DNA from: Halomonas sp. MCCC 1A13316
GTDB lineage: Bacteria; Pseudomonadota; Gammaproteobacteria; Pseudomonadales; Halomonadaceae
Direction of reading: 5' to 3'
Assembly (NCBI RefSeq): GCF_014931605.1
Contig: NZ_CP053382.1
Location: forward strand, 1,612,001 to 1,676,000
Length of the DNA stretch: 64,000 nt
Position numbers and translations under genes: made by a program. This document shows positions 8,460 through 17,212 of the stretch, piece after piece. Every line of letters begins with the position of its first letter. Positions within the stretch are counted from its first letter, which is position 1. Under the pieces are notes generated by a model. The model saw only the letters and a list, made by a program, of their open reading frames with translations. It had not been told where the DNA came from and searched no databases.

Positions 8460-9488
8460 ATGAACCGCACCATGAAGAGCCGTGCCTTCAAGACAACCAT
8501 CGTCGCCGCTGCCGTCATGGGCGTGGTAGGCGTCGCGCAGGCTCGCGATCAGATCCGCATCGTCGGCTCCAGCACCGTCTACCCTTTCGCCAGCTACGTG
8601 ACGGAAGAGTTCGGTGCCGTCACCGAATATCCGACTCCCGTCATCGAGTCGACCGGTTCCGGTGGTGGTATCCGCCTGTTCTGTAACGGTGTGGGCGAGG
8701 GAACTCCCGATATCTCCAACGCTTCGCGTCGCATCAAGTCCTCCGAGCTTGAGCGCTGCGAAGAGAATGGCGTCACCGATGTGACCGAGGTGAAGATCGG
8801 CTCCGATGGCATCGTCTTCGCCCAGTCCAGCGAAAACGAGTCAATGGATCTCACCCTTGAGCAGCTGTTCCTGGCCGTGGCCGCTCAGGTGCCGCAGGAT
8901 GGCGAGCTGGTCGACAACCCCTACCAGAAGTGGAGCGATATCGACTCGTCGCTGCCGGACCGCGAGATCTCCATCTACGGCCCGCCCACCACCTCCGGTA
9001 CCCGCGACGCCTTCGAGGAGCTGGTCATGGAGGCCGCGTCCAGCGAGATGAACGTCTACGGCGAGGAAGGCTATACCGATATCCGCGCTGACGGTGCCTA
9101 CATCGATGCTGGCGAGAACGACAACTTGATCGTGCAGCGCCTCTCAGAAGATACCGACGCCTTCGGCATCTTCGGCTACTCCTTCCTGGTCGAGAATCAG
9201 GAGGCGCTCAGCGCTTCCAGCATTGGTGGCGTCGAGCCGGAGGCCGAGGCGATCAGTGCCGGTGACTACCCGATCGCCCGCTCGCTGTGGTTCTACGTCA
9301 AGAACCAGCATGCCCAGGACGTGCCGCCGCTCTACGATTACGTCGAAATGTTTGTTTCCGAAGAAATGATCGGCGAGGGCGGCTACTTGACCGACCTGGG
9401 GCTGATTCCGCTGCTCGAGTCAGAGCGCGAGCAGACCCGCGAGAAGGTCGAGGAGCGGGTTAGCCTGCAGGCTTCCGACCTGAAATAA
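8460..9488 (+). CDS. pstS: Phosphate-binding periplasmic protein PstS
   Basis: 342 residues. A Sec signal peptide (basic MNRTMKSRAFK, hydrophobic core, VAQA cleavage) is followed by the PstS phosphate site elements IVGSSTVYPFA, STGSGGGIRLF and PTTSGTRDAFEEL. It captures phosphate for the PstCAB importer. ATG 8460 is preceded by AGGAG; an in-frame GTG at 8451 overlaps that site and is rejected. It is the first gene of pstSCAB and has a Pho box upstream. A strong hairpin follows the stop, probably stabilising the abundant pstS mRNA. Confidence 0.95.
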   Translation: MNRTMKSRAFKTTIVAAAVMGVVGVAQARDQIRIVGSSTVYPFASYVTEEFGAVTEYPTPVIESTGSGGGIRLFCNGVGEGTPDISNASRRIKSSELERCEENGVTDVTEVKIGSDGIVFAQSSENESMDLTLEQLFLAVAAQVPQDGELVDNPYQKWSDIDSSLPDREISIYGPPTTSGTRDAFEELVMEAASSEMNVYGEEGYTDIRADGAYIDAGENDNLIVQRLSEDTDAFGIFGYSFLVENQEALSASSIGGVEPEAEAISAGDYPIARSLWFYVKNQHAQDVPPLYDYVEMFVSEEMIGEGGYLTDLGLIPLLESEREQTREKVEERVSLQASDLK

Positions 9489-9515
9489 GGTAGGTGGCGG
9501 GCAAGGAGGCCTGAT

Positions 9516-9543
9516 CGGCCGGCAACTCTCGGGTTGCCGGCCG
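9516..9543 (+). other. Intercistronic hairpin between pstS and pstC
   Basis: CGGCCGGCAAC at 9516-9526 pairs perfectly with GTTGCCGGCCG at 9533-9543 around a 6-nt loop. No T-tract follows, so it is not a classical terminator. It is more likely a processing or mRNA-protecting element that keeps PstS in excess of the membrane subunits, as in other binding-protein transporter operons. Confidence 0.7.
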
Positions 9544-9590
9544 TTGCACGTTCCGGCAACCTGCCGTCGACAGTCATCAGAGAGAGAGTC

Positions 9591-10847
9591 ATGCAGACCA
9601 ATCAACTTTTGATAATTTTCATCGGCGGCCTGCTGCTGCTGGGACTGATCGCCTTCGTCCTGGGCCGAACCAAGGCAGCCAAGGTGCGGGCTTCGGGCCA
9701 GGCCATGTACGCCCAGCCCGATCAGTACGCCTGGTTTACGGTTGTCGCTACCGCGGGTCCGGCACTGCTGGTCAGTGTCGTTGGCGCCTTCGTCATGCTG
9801 CTGCTGGGGGCCGAGATCCCCACTCTGATGCTTTTGGCCGGCAGCCTGGCAGTTGCCGCTGTGGGAGCCATCGTCGGACTCGCGTGCATCCGCCCCGACT
9901 TCCATGCTCGCCAGGCGATCGAGCGGGTGATCCGCTGGTTGCTGATCAGTGCCGCCCTGATCTCAATCCTTACCACCTTCGGCATCCTGTTCTCGATCAT
10001 CTTCGAGGCACTGCGCTTCTTCCAGATGCACAGCTTCTGGGAGTTCGTGACCGGCACGGTGTGGAACCCGGGCGCGAGCTTCCTGGCAGCGGCCGGACGT
10101 GCGGACGATGCCGCAAGCGCCGCTCAGTTCGGTTCGGTGCCGCTATTCGCCGGCACGTTCATGATCACCGCCATCGCCATGCTGGTGGCGATCCCCATCG
10201 GCTTGTTGGCGGCCATCTACATGTCGGAATTCGCCCCGCAGCGAGTGCGTACCCTGGCCAAGCCGACCCTGGAGGTGCTGGCGGGCATTCCTACCGTGGT
10301 CTACGGCTTTTTTGCCGCCATTACGGTTGCCCCGATCATCGTCAATATCGCCGGGTTCTTCGGCCTGGACGCCTCGTTCAACAATGCCGTGGCACCGGGC
10401 GTGGTGATGGGGATCATGATCATCCCGTTCATCTCGTCGCTGTCCGATGACGTCATCAATTCGGTTCCCGACAGCATGCGCCAGGGCTCGCTGGCCTTGG
10501 GAATGACCAAGGGTGAAACCATTCGCGACGTGGTCATACCTGCGGCGCTGCCCGGCATCATTTCGGCCTCGCTACTGGCGGTGTCGCGTGCCTTGGGCGA
10601 GACCATGATCGTGGTGATGGCGGCCGGCATGCGTCCCAACCTCACGGCCAATCCGCTCGAGGACATGACCACCGTGACGGTGCGCATCGTGGCCGCGCTG
10701 ACCGGCGACCTCGAGTTCGAGAGCGCGGAGACGCTCTCGGCCTTTGCCCTGGGGCTGGTGCTGTTCGCCGTCACCCTTAGCTTGAATCTGGTGTCGGTGC
10801 TGATGATTCGCCGCTTCCGCGCCAAGTATCGTGTCAACAACCTGTAA
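9591..10847 (+). CDS. pstC: Phosphate ABC transporter permease PstC (long form)
   Basis: 418 residues against about 319 in E. coli. The C-terminal about 290 residues form the BPD permease domain, with the EAA-type coupling loop SVPDSMRQGSLALGMTKGETIRDVVIPAALPG split around residue 310. The N-terminal about 130 residues add two to three membrane helices (LLIIFIGGLLLLGLIAFVL and following) not present in the enteric protein. It forms the membrane channel together with PstA. The start at 9591 is preceded by an AGAGAGAG-type site; the longer in-frame ATG at 9534 lies in the hairpin. pstA follows after 18 nt. Confidence 0.92.
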   Translation: MQTNQLLIIFIGGLLLLGLIAFVLGRTKAAKVRASGQAMYAQPDQYAWFTVVATAGPALLVSVVGAFVMLLLGAEIPTLMLLAGSLAVAAVGAIVGLACIRPDFHARQAIERVIRWLLISAALISILTTFGILFSIIFEALRFFQMHSFWEFVTGTVWNPGASFLAAAGRADDAASAAQFGSVPLFAGTFMITAIAMLVAIPIGLLAAIYMSEFAPQRVRTLAKPTLEVLAGIPTVVYGFFAAITVAPIIVNIAGFFGLDASFNNAVAPGVVMGIMIIPFISSLSDDVINSVPDSMRQGSLALGMTKGETIRDVVIPAALPGIISASLLAVSRALGETMIVVMAAGMRPNLTANPLEDMTTVTVRIVAALTGDLEFESAETLSAFALGLVLFAVTLSLNLVSVLMIRRFRAKYRVNNL

Positions 10848-10865
10848 CGCCGAGGAAACGACCCG

Positions 10866-12032
10866 ATGAGTCAACCCTTCGACACCATCAGCGCGCAGCT
10901 GCGCAAACGCCATCGCAAGTCGGCGCGGCTGAAATGGATCTCCATGAGTGCGCTGGGGCTGGCAGGCCTGTTCCTGGTGCTGTTCTTCGCCGACATGCTG
11001 AGCAAGGGGCTGCCGGCCTTCCAGCAGGCCTACATCCAGGTCGAGCTGGAGTACAACGAGGACGCCACCCGCATGGGACGCGCCGCCATGGATCCTGATG
11101 TGGCCAGGCTGGTCAGCCGTACCTTCGAGCGCCTCATTCCCGGTATGCTGCGCGACGACCCCGAGCTGCTGGGAACCAGCGAGACGCGCTGGGTCCTGGC
11201 CACCAGCGAAGTGGATCAGTACCTCAAGGGGCACGAGAACAAGCTGCGCGGCAACCAGCAGGAGGTGGTCGACGAGCTGGTCGAGGACGGGCGTCTGGAG
11301 CTGCGCTTCAATACCGCCTTCTTCTCACGCGGCGACTCCAAGATGGCCGAGAGCGCGGGCATCCTTGCCGCCGCGGTGGGTACGGTGATGACCATGTTGG
11401 TAACACTCGCCATTGCCTTTCCGATCGGTGTGATGACTGCGATATACCTCGAGGAGTTCGCTCCTGACAACCGACTGACCCAGTTCATCGAGATCAATAT
11501 CAATAACTTGGCGGCCATTCCCTCGATTCTTTTCGGTCTGCTGGGCCTGGCGATCTTCATCAGCTTTTTCGGCGTGCCTCGCTCGTCGCCACTGGTGGGC
11601 GGCATGACGCTGGCGCTGATGACGCTGCCGGTTATCATCATTGCCACGCGGACGGCGCTGCGCAGCGTACCTGACTCGATCCGACATGCTGCGTTCGGCG
11701 TCGGCTGTTCGCGCTGGCAGGTCGTACGCGACCATGTGCTGCCGTTGGCCATGCCGGGCATCATGACCGGCTCGATCATCGGCCTGGCGCAGGCCATGGG
11801 CGAGACGGCACCGCTGATCATCGTCGGTATGGTTGCCTTCATTCCGGATGTTTCGGCGTCGTTCACCGAGGCTGCCACGGTGCTGCCGGCGCAAGTCTTC
11901 ACCTGGGCCGGGGAGCCGGAGCGCGCTTTCGTCGAGAAGACCGCGGGCGGCATCCTGGTGCTGTTGTCTATCCTTATTTTCCTCAATGCCAGTGCGGTCA
12001 TCCTGCGCAAGAAATTCGAGCGCCGTTGGTAG
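10866..12032 (+). CDS. pstA: Phosphate ABC transporter permease PstA (with large periplasmic insertion)
   Basis: 388 residues against about 296 in E. coli. After a first helix (ISMSALGLAGLFLVLFFADML) there is a roughly 120-residue hydrophilic segment, about residues 50-165. It is rich in Asp, Glu and Arg and contains LELRFNTAFFSRGDS. The BPD permease core follows, with SVPDSIRHAAFGVGCSRWQVVRDHVLPLAMPG as coupling loop. Large PstA/PstC forms occur in pseudomonads and relatives. GAGGAAACG precedes ATG 10866. It pairs with PstC and is energised by PstB. Confidence 0.92.
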   Translation: MSQPFDTISAQLRKRHRKSARLKWISMSALGLAGLFLVLFFADMLSKGLPAFQQAYIQVELEYNEDATRMGRAAMDPDVARLVSRTFERLIPGMLRDDPELLGTSETRWVLATSEVDQYLKGHENKLRGNQQEVVDELVEDGRLELRFNTAFFSRGDSKMAESAGILAAAVGTVMTMLVTLAIAFPIGVMTAIYLEEFAPDNRLTQFIEININNLAAIPSILFGLLGLAIFISFFGVPRSSPLVGGMTLALMTLPVIIIATRTALRSVPDSIRHAAFGVGCSRWQVVRDHVLPLAMPGIMTGSIIGLAQAMGETAPLIIVGMVAFIPDVSASFTEAATVLPAQVFTWAGEPERAFVEKTAGGILVLLSILIFLNASAVILRKKFERRW

Positions 12033-12053
12033 GCCCAGGGAGGTCACGAATCG

Positions 12054-12899
12054 ATGAACATCCAAGTTTCCGAGCGGAGTAGCACCCCCATGTCTCAACC
12101 CCAGGCCGGTCAACCGGTGACGCGCAACCCGGATGCCAACCACGAACTGAGCATTCGCGTACGCGACCTCAGTCTCTGGTATGGCGACTCCCAGGCATTG
12201 AAGAACCTCAGCATCGACCTGTACCAGAAGAACGTCACCGCATTGATTGGCCCGTCGGGCTGCGGCAAGTCCACCTTCCTGCGCTGCCTCAACCGCATGA
12301 ACGACCTGATCCCCGGCGTGCGTATCGAAGGACTGGTGGAGATGGACGGTCGTGACGTCAACGGGCGAAAGATGGATGAAGTGGCCCTCAGGCGTCGCGT
12401 GGGCATGGTGTTCCAGAAGCCCAACCCCTTTCCCAAGTCGATCTACGAAAACATCGCCTACGCACCGCGTATGCACGACTTGGTCGGGCGCAAGGCCGAG
12501 CAGGATGAGCTGGTCGAGCGTGCCCTGCGCGATGCCGGCCTGTGGGAAGAGGTCAAGGACAAGCTGCACCAGCCGGGCACTTCGCTGTCGGGCGGACAGC
12601 AGCAGCGCCTCTGCATAGCCCGTGCCATCGCCGTGCAGCCCGACGTGATCCTGATGGATGAGCCGACCTCGGCACTCGACCCCATTTCGACCGCCACCAT
12701 CGAAGACCTGATGGACAAGCTGAAGAAGCAGTTCACCATCATCACGGTGACGCACAACATGCAGCAGGCGGCGCGGGTAGCCGATTACACCGCCTTCTTC
12801 CACCTGGGCGAGATCTTCGAATACAACGATACCAAGACGATGTTCTCCAACCCGGCCACCAAGAAGGCCGAGGACTACATCACCGGCCGCTACGGCTGA
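12054..12899 (+). CDS. pstB: Phosphate ABC transporter ATP-binding protein PstB
   Basis: 281 residues with a complete ABC ATPase: Walker [10 protein letters not shown] at 66-74, PstB-type [16 protein letters not shown], signature [14 protein letters not shown], Walker [13 protein letters not shown] and the switch His in [12 protein letters not shown]. It powers phosphate import through PstCA. GGAGGTCACG precedes ATG 12054. phoU, which often follows pstB, is absent here. A GC-rich hairpin after the stop probably ends the operon. Confidence 0.96.
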   Translation: MNIQVSERSSTPMSQPQAGQPVTRNPDANHELSIRVRDLSLWYGDSQALKNLSIDLYQKNVTALIGPSGCGKSTFLRCLNRMNDLIPGVRIEGLVEMDGRDVNGRKMDEVALRRRVGMVFQKPNPFPKSIYENIAYAPRMHDLVGRKAEQDELVERALRDAGLWEEVKDKLHQPGTSLSGGQQQRLCIARAIAVQPDVILMDEPTSALDPISTATIEDLMDKLKKQFTIITVTHNMQQAARVADYTAFFHLGEIFEYNDTKTMFSNPATKKAEDYITGRYG

Positions 12900-12915
12900 T
12901 CGTTCGTCATTACGT

Positions 12916-12946
12916 GGGGCAGGGTGGCCATTGCACCTGCCCCCTT
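12916..12946 (+). terminator. Probable terminator of the pst operon
   Basis: GGGGCAGG at 12916-12923 pairs with CCTGCCCC at 12936-12943 across a 12-nt loop and is followed by a short TTT. The hairpin begins 17 nt after the pstB stop. The short U-run makes its efficiency uncertain. Confidence 0.5.
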
Positions 12947-13082
12947 TCCTGCATATCCCCCTTACCGTCTCGTCCTCCTCTGCCTGCCTTCCCCGAACTG
13001 TCATCTTGGCCTGTTACTTATGTACCCCGCAGGGCGGCCAGCTTTGGCCGTGCCGGACGATAACCAAATGCGCGGGGAGCGT

Positions 13083-14774
13083 ATGAAACGATTCCAGGAC
13101 ATGACGGTTCGGCTCAGCTGGTCGCTGGTGCTGATGGCTTTCAGCGTACTGATACTCGGCACCGGCGCGCTGGGGCTGGTCTCCAATCACTTGAGTCGTG
13201 ATGCGTTTGGCACTTTTGATCGGCTCAACGTGGAGCAGGCTGGCGCGCTGAATCGCACCTATACCCGCGTGCTGCAGGCGCGACTGGATATGGATCGGGC
13301 CGCCGAACTGATGCGTGCGCCAGCCTTCGAGCTGCCGGAGCCGGTACTCGAGCGCGCGCAGGAGAAGCTGGCCGATGCCGAGCTCGCCTTCCAGGCATTT
13401 CTCGACATTCCCCCGGCCGAGCAGCGCGAGGCGAACGTCGAAGCTCTTGCGGATCGCTACCAGTCGCTGGTGAACAACAATCTGAAGCTTCAGATGTTGT
13501 TGCTCGAGGAGGGCGACCATGCGGGTTATCGCTCCGGTCAGTCTCGCGTCAGCGACAGTGGCCAGGCCTTCATCGAGGCGGCCGATACCTTTCTCGCCGC
13601 TTCGGCTGCCCAGGGAGAAGCCTTGACGCTGCGTTTCGAGCGTCTGGCCGACTGGATGACCTGGGCCATTCTGGCGGCGCTGGTCGTGGCAGGTGCGATG
13701 ATGGTAGCTGTCATATGGGGCGTCACGGTCAATGTCATTCGACCGCTGCGTCGCATCGTCGAGCATTTCAAGCGTATCGCCAAGGGCGACCTCGCCGCTC
13801 CCATAGAAGCGCGGGGTCGCAACGAAATCGGTCAACTGTATGCCGAGCTGGCCACCATGCAGCGCTCGCTCATCGAGACCGTGGGTTTTCTGCGCAGCGG
13901 CAGCGACTATGTCCATTCGGGTAGCCGAGAGATGGCCGGGCACAACCAGGCGCTGGCGGCGCAGACTCGCCAGCAGGTCGTGGCGCTGGAGCAGACCGCA
14001 GCCAACCTGGAGCAGCTGACGGCTACCGTGGCCAGCAATGCTGACAGCGCCCGCCAGGTGGGTGAGTCGGCCGAATCGGCGACCCAGCGTGCCCACGAGG
14101 GAGAGGCTGTCATCACTCGCTTCATCGCGACCATGGACGAGATCCACTGCCGCTCCGATGAGATTGCCAGCATCGTGGGTGTCATCGAGTCGATCGCCTT
14201 CCAGACCAATATCCTGGCCCTGAATGCATCCGTGGAGGCGGCGCGTGCCGGCGAGCAGGGCAGGGGGTTCGCCGTGGTGGCCAACGAAGTCCGTGCCCTG
14301 GCATCGCGCAGCGCCGATGCGGCGCGGGACATTCGGCAGCGCATCCAGGCCTCACAGGCGAGCGTGGCTGAGGGCAATTCCCTGTCGTTGCGAGCTGCCG
14401 AACATACGCGTGTCATCATCGAGGCCATCGAGCGGGTGGACAGGCTCATGGAGCAGGTCGTGCATGCCTCCAACGAGCAGCGCCTCGGCATCGAGGAGGT
14501 GAACCGGGCCATGGGCCAGATGGAGGGTGCAACCCGCGAGAGCAGCCAACTGGTGGATCAGGCCGCTGGTAATGCCAGGGAGCTCGAAGCCCAGTCGCTG
14601 CACATGCAGGAGCAAGCCAAGCGCTTCGTACTGCCCGCTACGCTCGCCCTTCCAGCGGATTTACAGCGGTGGCGTACGCCATGGTGCGGTGTCGAGCAGT
14701 GGGGCATGGCTGCAGTGGTTGATGACGCTGGCAGGCAACGCCACCAGGACGAACATGAACTCGAGCCGGCCTAG
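13083..14774 (+). CDS. Methyl-accepting chemotaxis protein
   Basis: 563 residues. TM1 is near residues 11-35 (SWSLVLMAFSVLILGTGAL). A helical periplasmic ligand domain of about 150 residues of the four-helix-bundle type follows, then TM2 (MTWAILAALVVAGAMMVAVIWG), a HAMP domain (VIRPLRRIVEHFKRIAKGDL) and the cytoplasmic signalling domain. The hairpin tip reads ESIAFQTNILALNASVEAARAGEQGRGFAVVANEVRALA, split around residue 385. The C-terminus ends DEHELEPA without the NWETF-like CheR-binding pentapeptide. GGGGAG precedes ATG 13083. The ligand is unknown; proximity to pst does not prove phosphate sensing. Its stop is 4 nt from the stop of the convergent MFS gene. Confidence 0.9.
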   Translation: MKRFQDMTVRLSWSLVLMAFSVLILGTGALGLVSNHLSRDAFGTFDRLNVEQAGALNRTYTRVLQARLDMDRAAELMRAPAFELPEPVLERAQEKLADAELAFQAFLDIPPAEQREANVEALADRYQSLVNNNLKLQMLLLEEGDHAGYRSGQSRVSDSGQAFIEAADTFLAASAAQGEALTLRFERLADWMTWAILAALVVAGAMMVAVIWGVTVNVIRPLRRIVEHFKRIAKGDLAAPIEARGRNEIGQLYAELATMQRSLIETVGFLRSGSDYVHSGSREMAGHNQALAAQTRQQVVALEQTAANLEQLTATVASNADSARQVGESAESATQRAHEGEAVITRFIATMDEIHCRSDEIASIVGVIESIAFQTNILALNASVEAARAGEQGRGFAVVANEVRALASRSADAARDIRQRIQASQASVAEGNSLSLRAAEHTRVIIEAIERVDRLMEQVVHASNEQRLGIEEVNRAMGQMEGATRESSQLVDQAAGNARELEAQSLHMQEQAKRFVLPATLALPADLQRWRTPWCGVEQWGMAAVVDDAGRQRHQDEHELEPA

Positions 14775-14778
14775 CGGC

Positions 14779-15987
14779 TCACTCCTGGTGTACCGGTGGC
14801 GACGGCGAAACGGCCGGGTCGGCCAGCCCGCGCAGAGCCCACAGGCCGAGAATCGGCCCCGGCAGTAACCACCACAGTACCCAGGTGCCCTGCAGCGACC
14901 ACAGCGAGGTCGTCAGTGAAATGGCGGGAATGGTCAGGGCGAAGCCCACTGCATTCATCACGGCAAGTGTCGAGCCGATGCGCTCGCGGGGTGCCGTGGC
15001 CGCTGCCAGGGCCGAGAACTGCGGCGAATCGGCAATCACCGTAAGACCCCACAGGAACAGTAGCGCCAGCAACAGACCCGGCGGCGCCCAGCCCAGCAGC
15101 GGATAGGTCAGGCAGATCGTCCCGGAAGCCATCAGTGCCCAACGAGCCACCCACAGGCTGCCCAGATGCCGGCTCAACCGGCCGCCGCCGACGCAGCCCG
15201 CCAGCCCCAGCGCAATAATGCCGAACGACAGCCAGGCCACCAGGTCGGAAGACGCCATGAGTCTCTGGATCTCGCGATGTACCAGGAAAGGCGTCAGCAT
15301 CCAGAAGGCGTAGAGTTCCCAGCAGTGGCCGAAATAGCCACCCGCCACGGCGCGAAAACGCCCCGCGGCCAGGGCTGCCAGGCCTTCAGTCAGGCGTACC
15401 CTGCCGGCCGGTGGCGGCAGGTGAGGGCCGTCGCCCAGGGCGTGAACCATGGCGCCACCCAGCAGGGCCAGCAGCGAGGCGCCCAGCAAAGGCCACTCCC
15501 AGGGCATACCCAGAGTACTCCCTCGCAGCAGGTGCGGCAGGGCGGTGCCCAGTGTCAGCATGCCCACCAACCAGGCCAGCGCCGCCCCGGTGTGTCGGGG
15601 TGTCCAGCCGATCACCAATTTCATGCCCAGTGGATAGATGCCCGCCAGGCACAGCCCGGTGGCGAAGCGCAGCATGAGTGCCAGCGTCGGTTGATCGGCG
15701 ACCAGGACGAAACCGGCATTGACGACGGCACCCAGCAGGCAGGAGACGGCAAAGATACGGCTGGCGTGGAAGCGATCGGCGAGGCCGGTCACGGCGATAG
15801 CCAGGGTGCCGGCGATGAAGCCTGCCTGCACGGCCAGGGTCAAGCGGCCCAGGTCGACCTCGGAGAGGCCCAGGTCGCGCGAGAGCGACAGGCCAACGCC
15901 GTTGACGCTGAACCAGAGCGACGTGCCGCAGAGCTGGGCCAAAACAATGAGGGCCAGGGGGTGGCGCTGACGGAGGCGAGTCTTCAT
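14779..15987 (-). CDS. MFS transporter of unknown substrate
   Basis: 402 residues with 12 predicted membrane segments. The first helix contains AQLCGTSLWFSVNGVG, a motif seen in a small MFS subgroup sometimes found near metal genes, and the loop LADRFHASRIF takes the position of the usual MFS A-motif. The gene diverges from the GAPDH-arsJ operon across 193 bp holding the ArsR-type palindrome, so arsenic control is possible but not shown. The start at 15987 has only a weak upstream purine stretch. The substrate cannot be deduced. Confidence 0.75.
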   Translation of the reverse strand: MKTRLRQRHPLALIVLAQLCGTSLWFSVNGVGLSLSRDLGLSEVDLGRLTLAVQAGFIAGTLAIAVTGLADRFHASRIFAVSCLLGAVVNAGFVLVADQPTLALMLRFATGLCLAGIYPLGMKLVIGWTPRHTGAALAWLVGMLTLGTALPHLLRGSTLGMPWEWPLLGASLLALLGGAMVHALGDGPHLPPPAGRVRLTEGLAALAAGRFRAVAGGYFGHCWELYAFWMLTPFLVHREIQRLMASSDLVAWLSFGIIALGLAGCVGGGRLSRHLGSLWVARWALMASGTICLTYPLLGWAPPGLLLALLFLWGLTVIADSPQFSALAAATAPRERIGSTLAVMNAVGFALTIPAISLTTSLWSLQGTWVLWWLLPGPILGLWALRGLADPAVSPSPPVHQE

Positions 15988-16095
15988 TTTTCTATCGTCA
16001 CCGCGCCAAACAGGTGAGGCAAGGCGCCATTCGTCGCGTCCAATCAGTTATCAGAAGCAGGCGACCGGGAAGGTGTCGGGACCGCTGACATAAAT

Positions 16096-16124
16096 TTGAC
16101 ACGGCAGTTTTGTATATATGTAAT
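16096..16124 (+). promoter_or_regulatory. Sigma70 promoter of the GAPDH-arsJ operon
   Basis: A consensus -35 TTGACA at 16096-16101 and -10 TGTAAT at 16119-16124 are separated by exactly 17 bp. The -10 lies inside the palindrome at 16114-16133, so a bound ArsR would block RNA polymerase. The GAPDH ATG is 57 nt downstream. Confidence 0.78.
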
Positions 16125-16133
16125 TTCATATAT
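16114..16133. promoter_or_regulatory. Candidate ArsR operator at the GAPDH-arsJ promoter
   Basis: ATATATG and CATATAT are perfect inverted arms separated by 6 bp (TAATTT). The site overlaps the -10 box of the operon promoter. A near-identical 7-6-7 site lies upstream of acr3 at 22219-22238. The size and AT-richness fit ArsR/SmtB operators, and an arsR gene follows arsJ. Confidence 0.72.
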
Positions 16134-16180
16134 CTAGGGCTCGTAGGATCCGATAAATCTTTTCCAACCCGGAGAACGTC

Positions 16181-17212
16181 ATGACGATTCGTATCGGTAT
16201 CAACGGCCTTGGCCGCATGGGGCGACTTTCCCTGCGTTGCCTGTGGCCCCATGTAACGCGCGGCGACGTAGAAATCGCTCATCTCAACGATCCGGGAGGT
16301 GATGCGGCGACTTTCGCCCACCTGCTCGAGTTCGATTCCGTGCATGGCCGCTGGCTACCGGGGCAGGGGTTCCAGGCCGAAGAGAAGGCGATGGTGATCG
16401 ACGGCAAACGCATATCGTTTACCAATAACCGTGAATTGGCCGACAGCGACTGGTCCGGCTGCGACGTCGTCATCGAAGCTTCGGGCAAGATGAAGAGCCG
16501 GGACAAGCTGCAAGCCTATCTCGACCAAGAGGTTTCCCGTGTGGTCGTCACGGCTCCGGTCAGGGAGGAAGGTATCCTCAACGTCGTGATGGGAGTGAAC
16601 GACGATCGCTACGATCCAGAAACGCATCGCATCGTCACCGCCGCAAGCTGTACCACCAACTGTCTGGCACCGGTGGTTAAGGTAATCCTCGATAGCTTCG
16701 GCATTCGCCACGGCTCGATGACCACCGTACACGACATCACCAATACCCAGTCGATCCTCGACACGCCGCACAAGGATCTGCGTCGGGCGCGTGCCAATAG
16801 CCAGAGCCTGATTCCCACGACGACCGGCTCGGCCAAGGCGATCACCGCCATCTTCCCCGAGCTCGAAGGCAAGCTCAACGGCCATGCCATCCGCGTGCCG
16901 CTGCTCAACGCCTCGCTCACCGACATGGTCTTCGAGCTCGAGCGCAGCGTCACCGCCGAGGAGGTCAACGCGGCGCTCAAGGCGGCCGCCGAGGGCGAGC
17001 TGGCCGGTATATTGGGCTACGAGGAGCGCCCGCTGGTCTCGGTCGACTACCGTACCGACCCGCGCAGCTCGATCATCGATGCTCTCTCGACCATGGTCGT
17101 CAACGGCACGCAGCTGAAACTGTACGCCTGGTACGACAACGAGTGGGGCTACGCCAACCGTACCGCGGAGCTGGCCCTCAAGGTGGGGAATGAGCAGGTG
17201 GGCCGTGGCTGA
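16181..17212 (+). CDS. ArsJ-associated type I glyceraldehyde-3-phosphate dehydrogenase
   Basis: 343 residues, a full GAPDH. It has an NAD-binding [11 protein letters not shown] at 6-16, catalytic Cys157 in AASCTTNC, His184 in TVHDITNTQ, and C-terminal [15 protein letters not shown]. Overlap with arsJ marks it as the arsenic-dedicated paralogue. In that pathway GAPDH uses arsenate in place of phosphate and makes 1-arseno-3-phosphoglycerate, which ArsJ exports. The product is unstable, so the pair gives arsenate resistance without reduction. GGAG precedes ATG 16181. The promoter carries the candidate ArsR operator. Its stop overlaps arsJ by 23 nt. Confidence 0.93.
   Translation: MTIRIGINGLGRMGRLSLRCLWPHVTRGDVEIAHLNDPGGDAATFAHLLEFDSVHGRWLPGQGFQAEEKAMVIDGKRISFTNNRELADSDWSGCDVVIEASGKMKSRDKLQAYLDQEVSRVVVTAPVREEGILNVVMGVNDDRYDPETHRIVTAASCTTNCLAPVVKVILDSFGIRHGSMTTVHDITNTQSILDTPHKDLRRARANSQSLIPTTTGSAKAITAIFPELEGKLNGHAIRVPLLNASLTDMVFELERSVTAEEVNAALKAAAEGELAGILGYEERPLVSVDYRTDPRSSIIDALSTMVVNGTQLKLYAWYDNEWGYANRTAELALKVGNEQVGRG

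Noticed and set aside
11325..13004. 559-codon minus-strand frame across pstA-pstB
   Set aside because: Antisense to two well-supported pst genes.
15166..16017. 283-codon plus-strand frame antisense to the MFS gene
   Set aside because: Gln/Gly/His-rich shadow frame opposite a clear 12-helix transporter.
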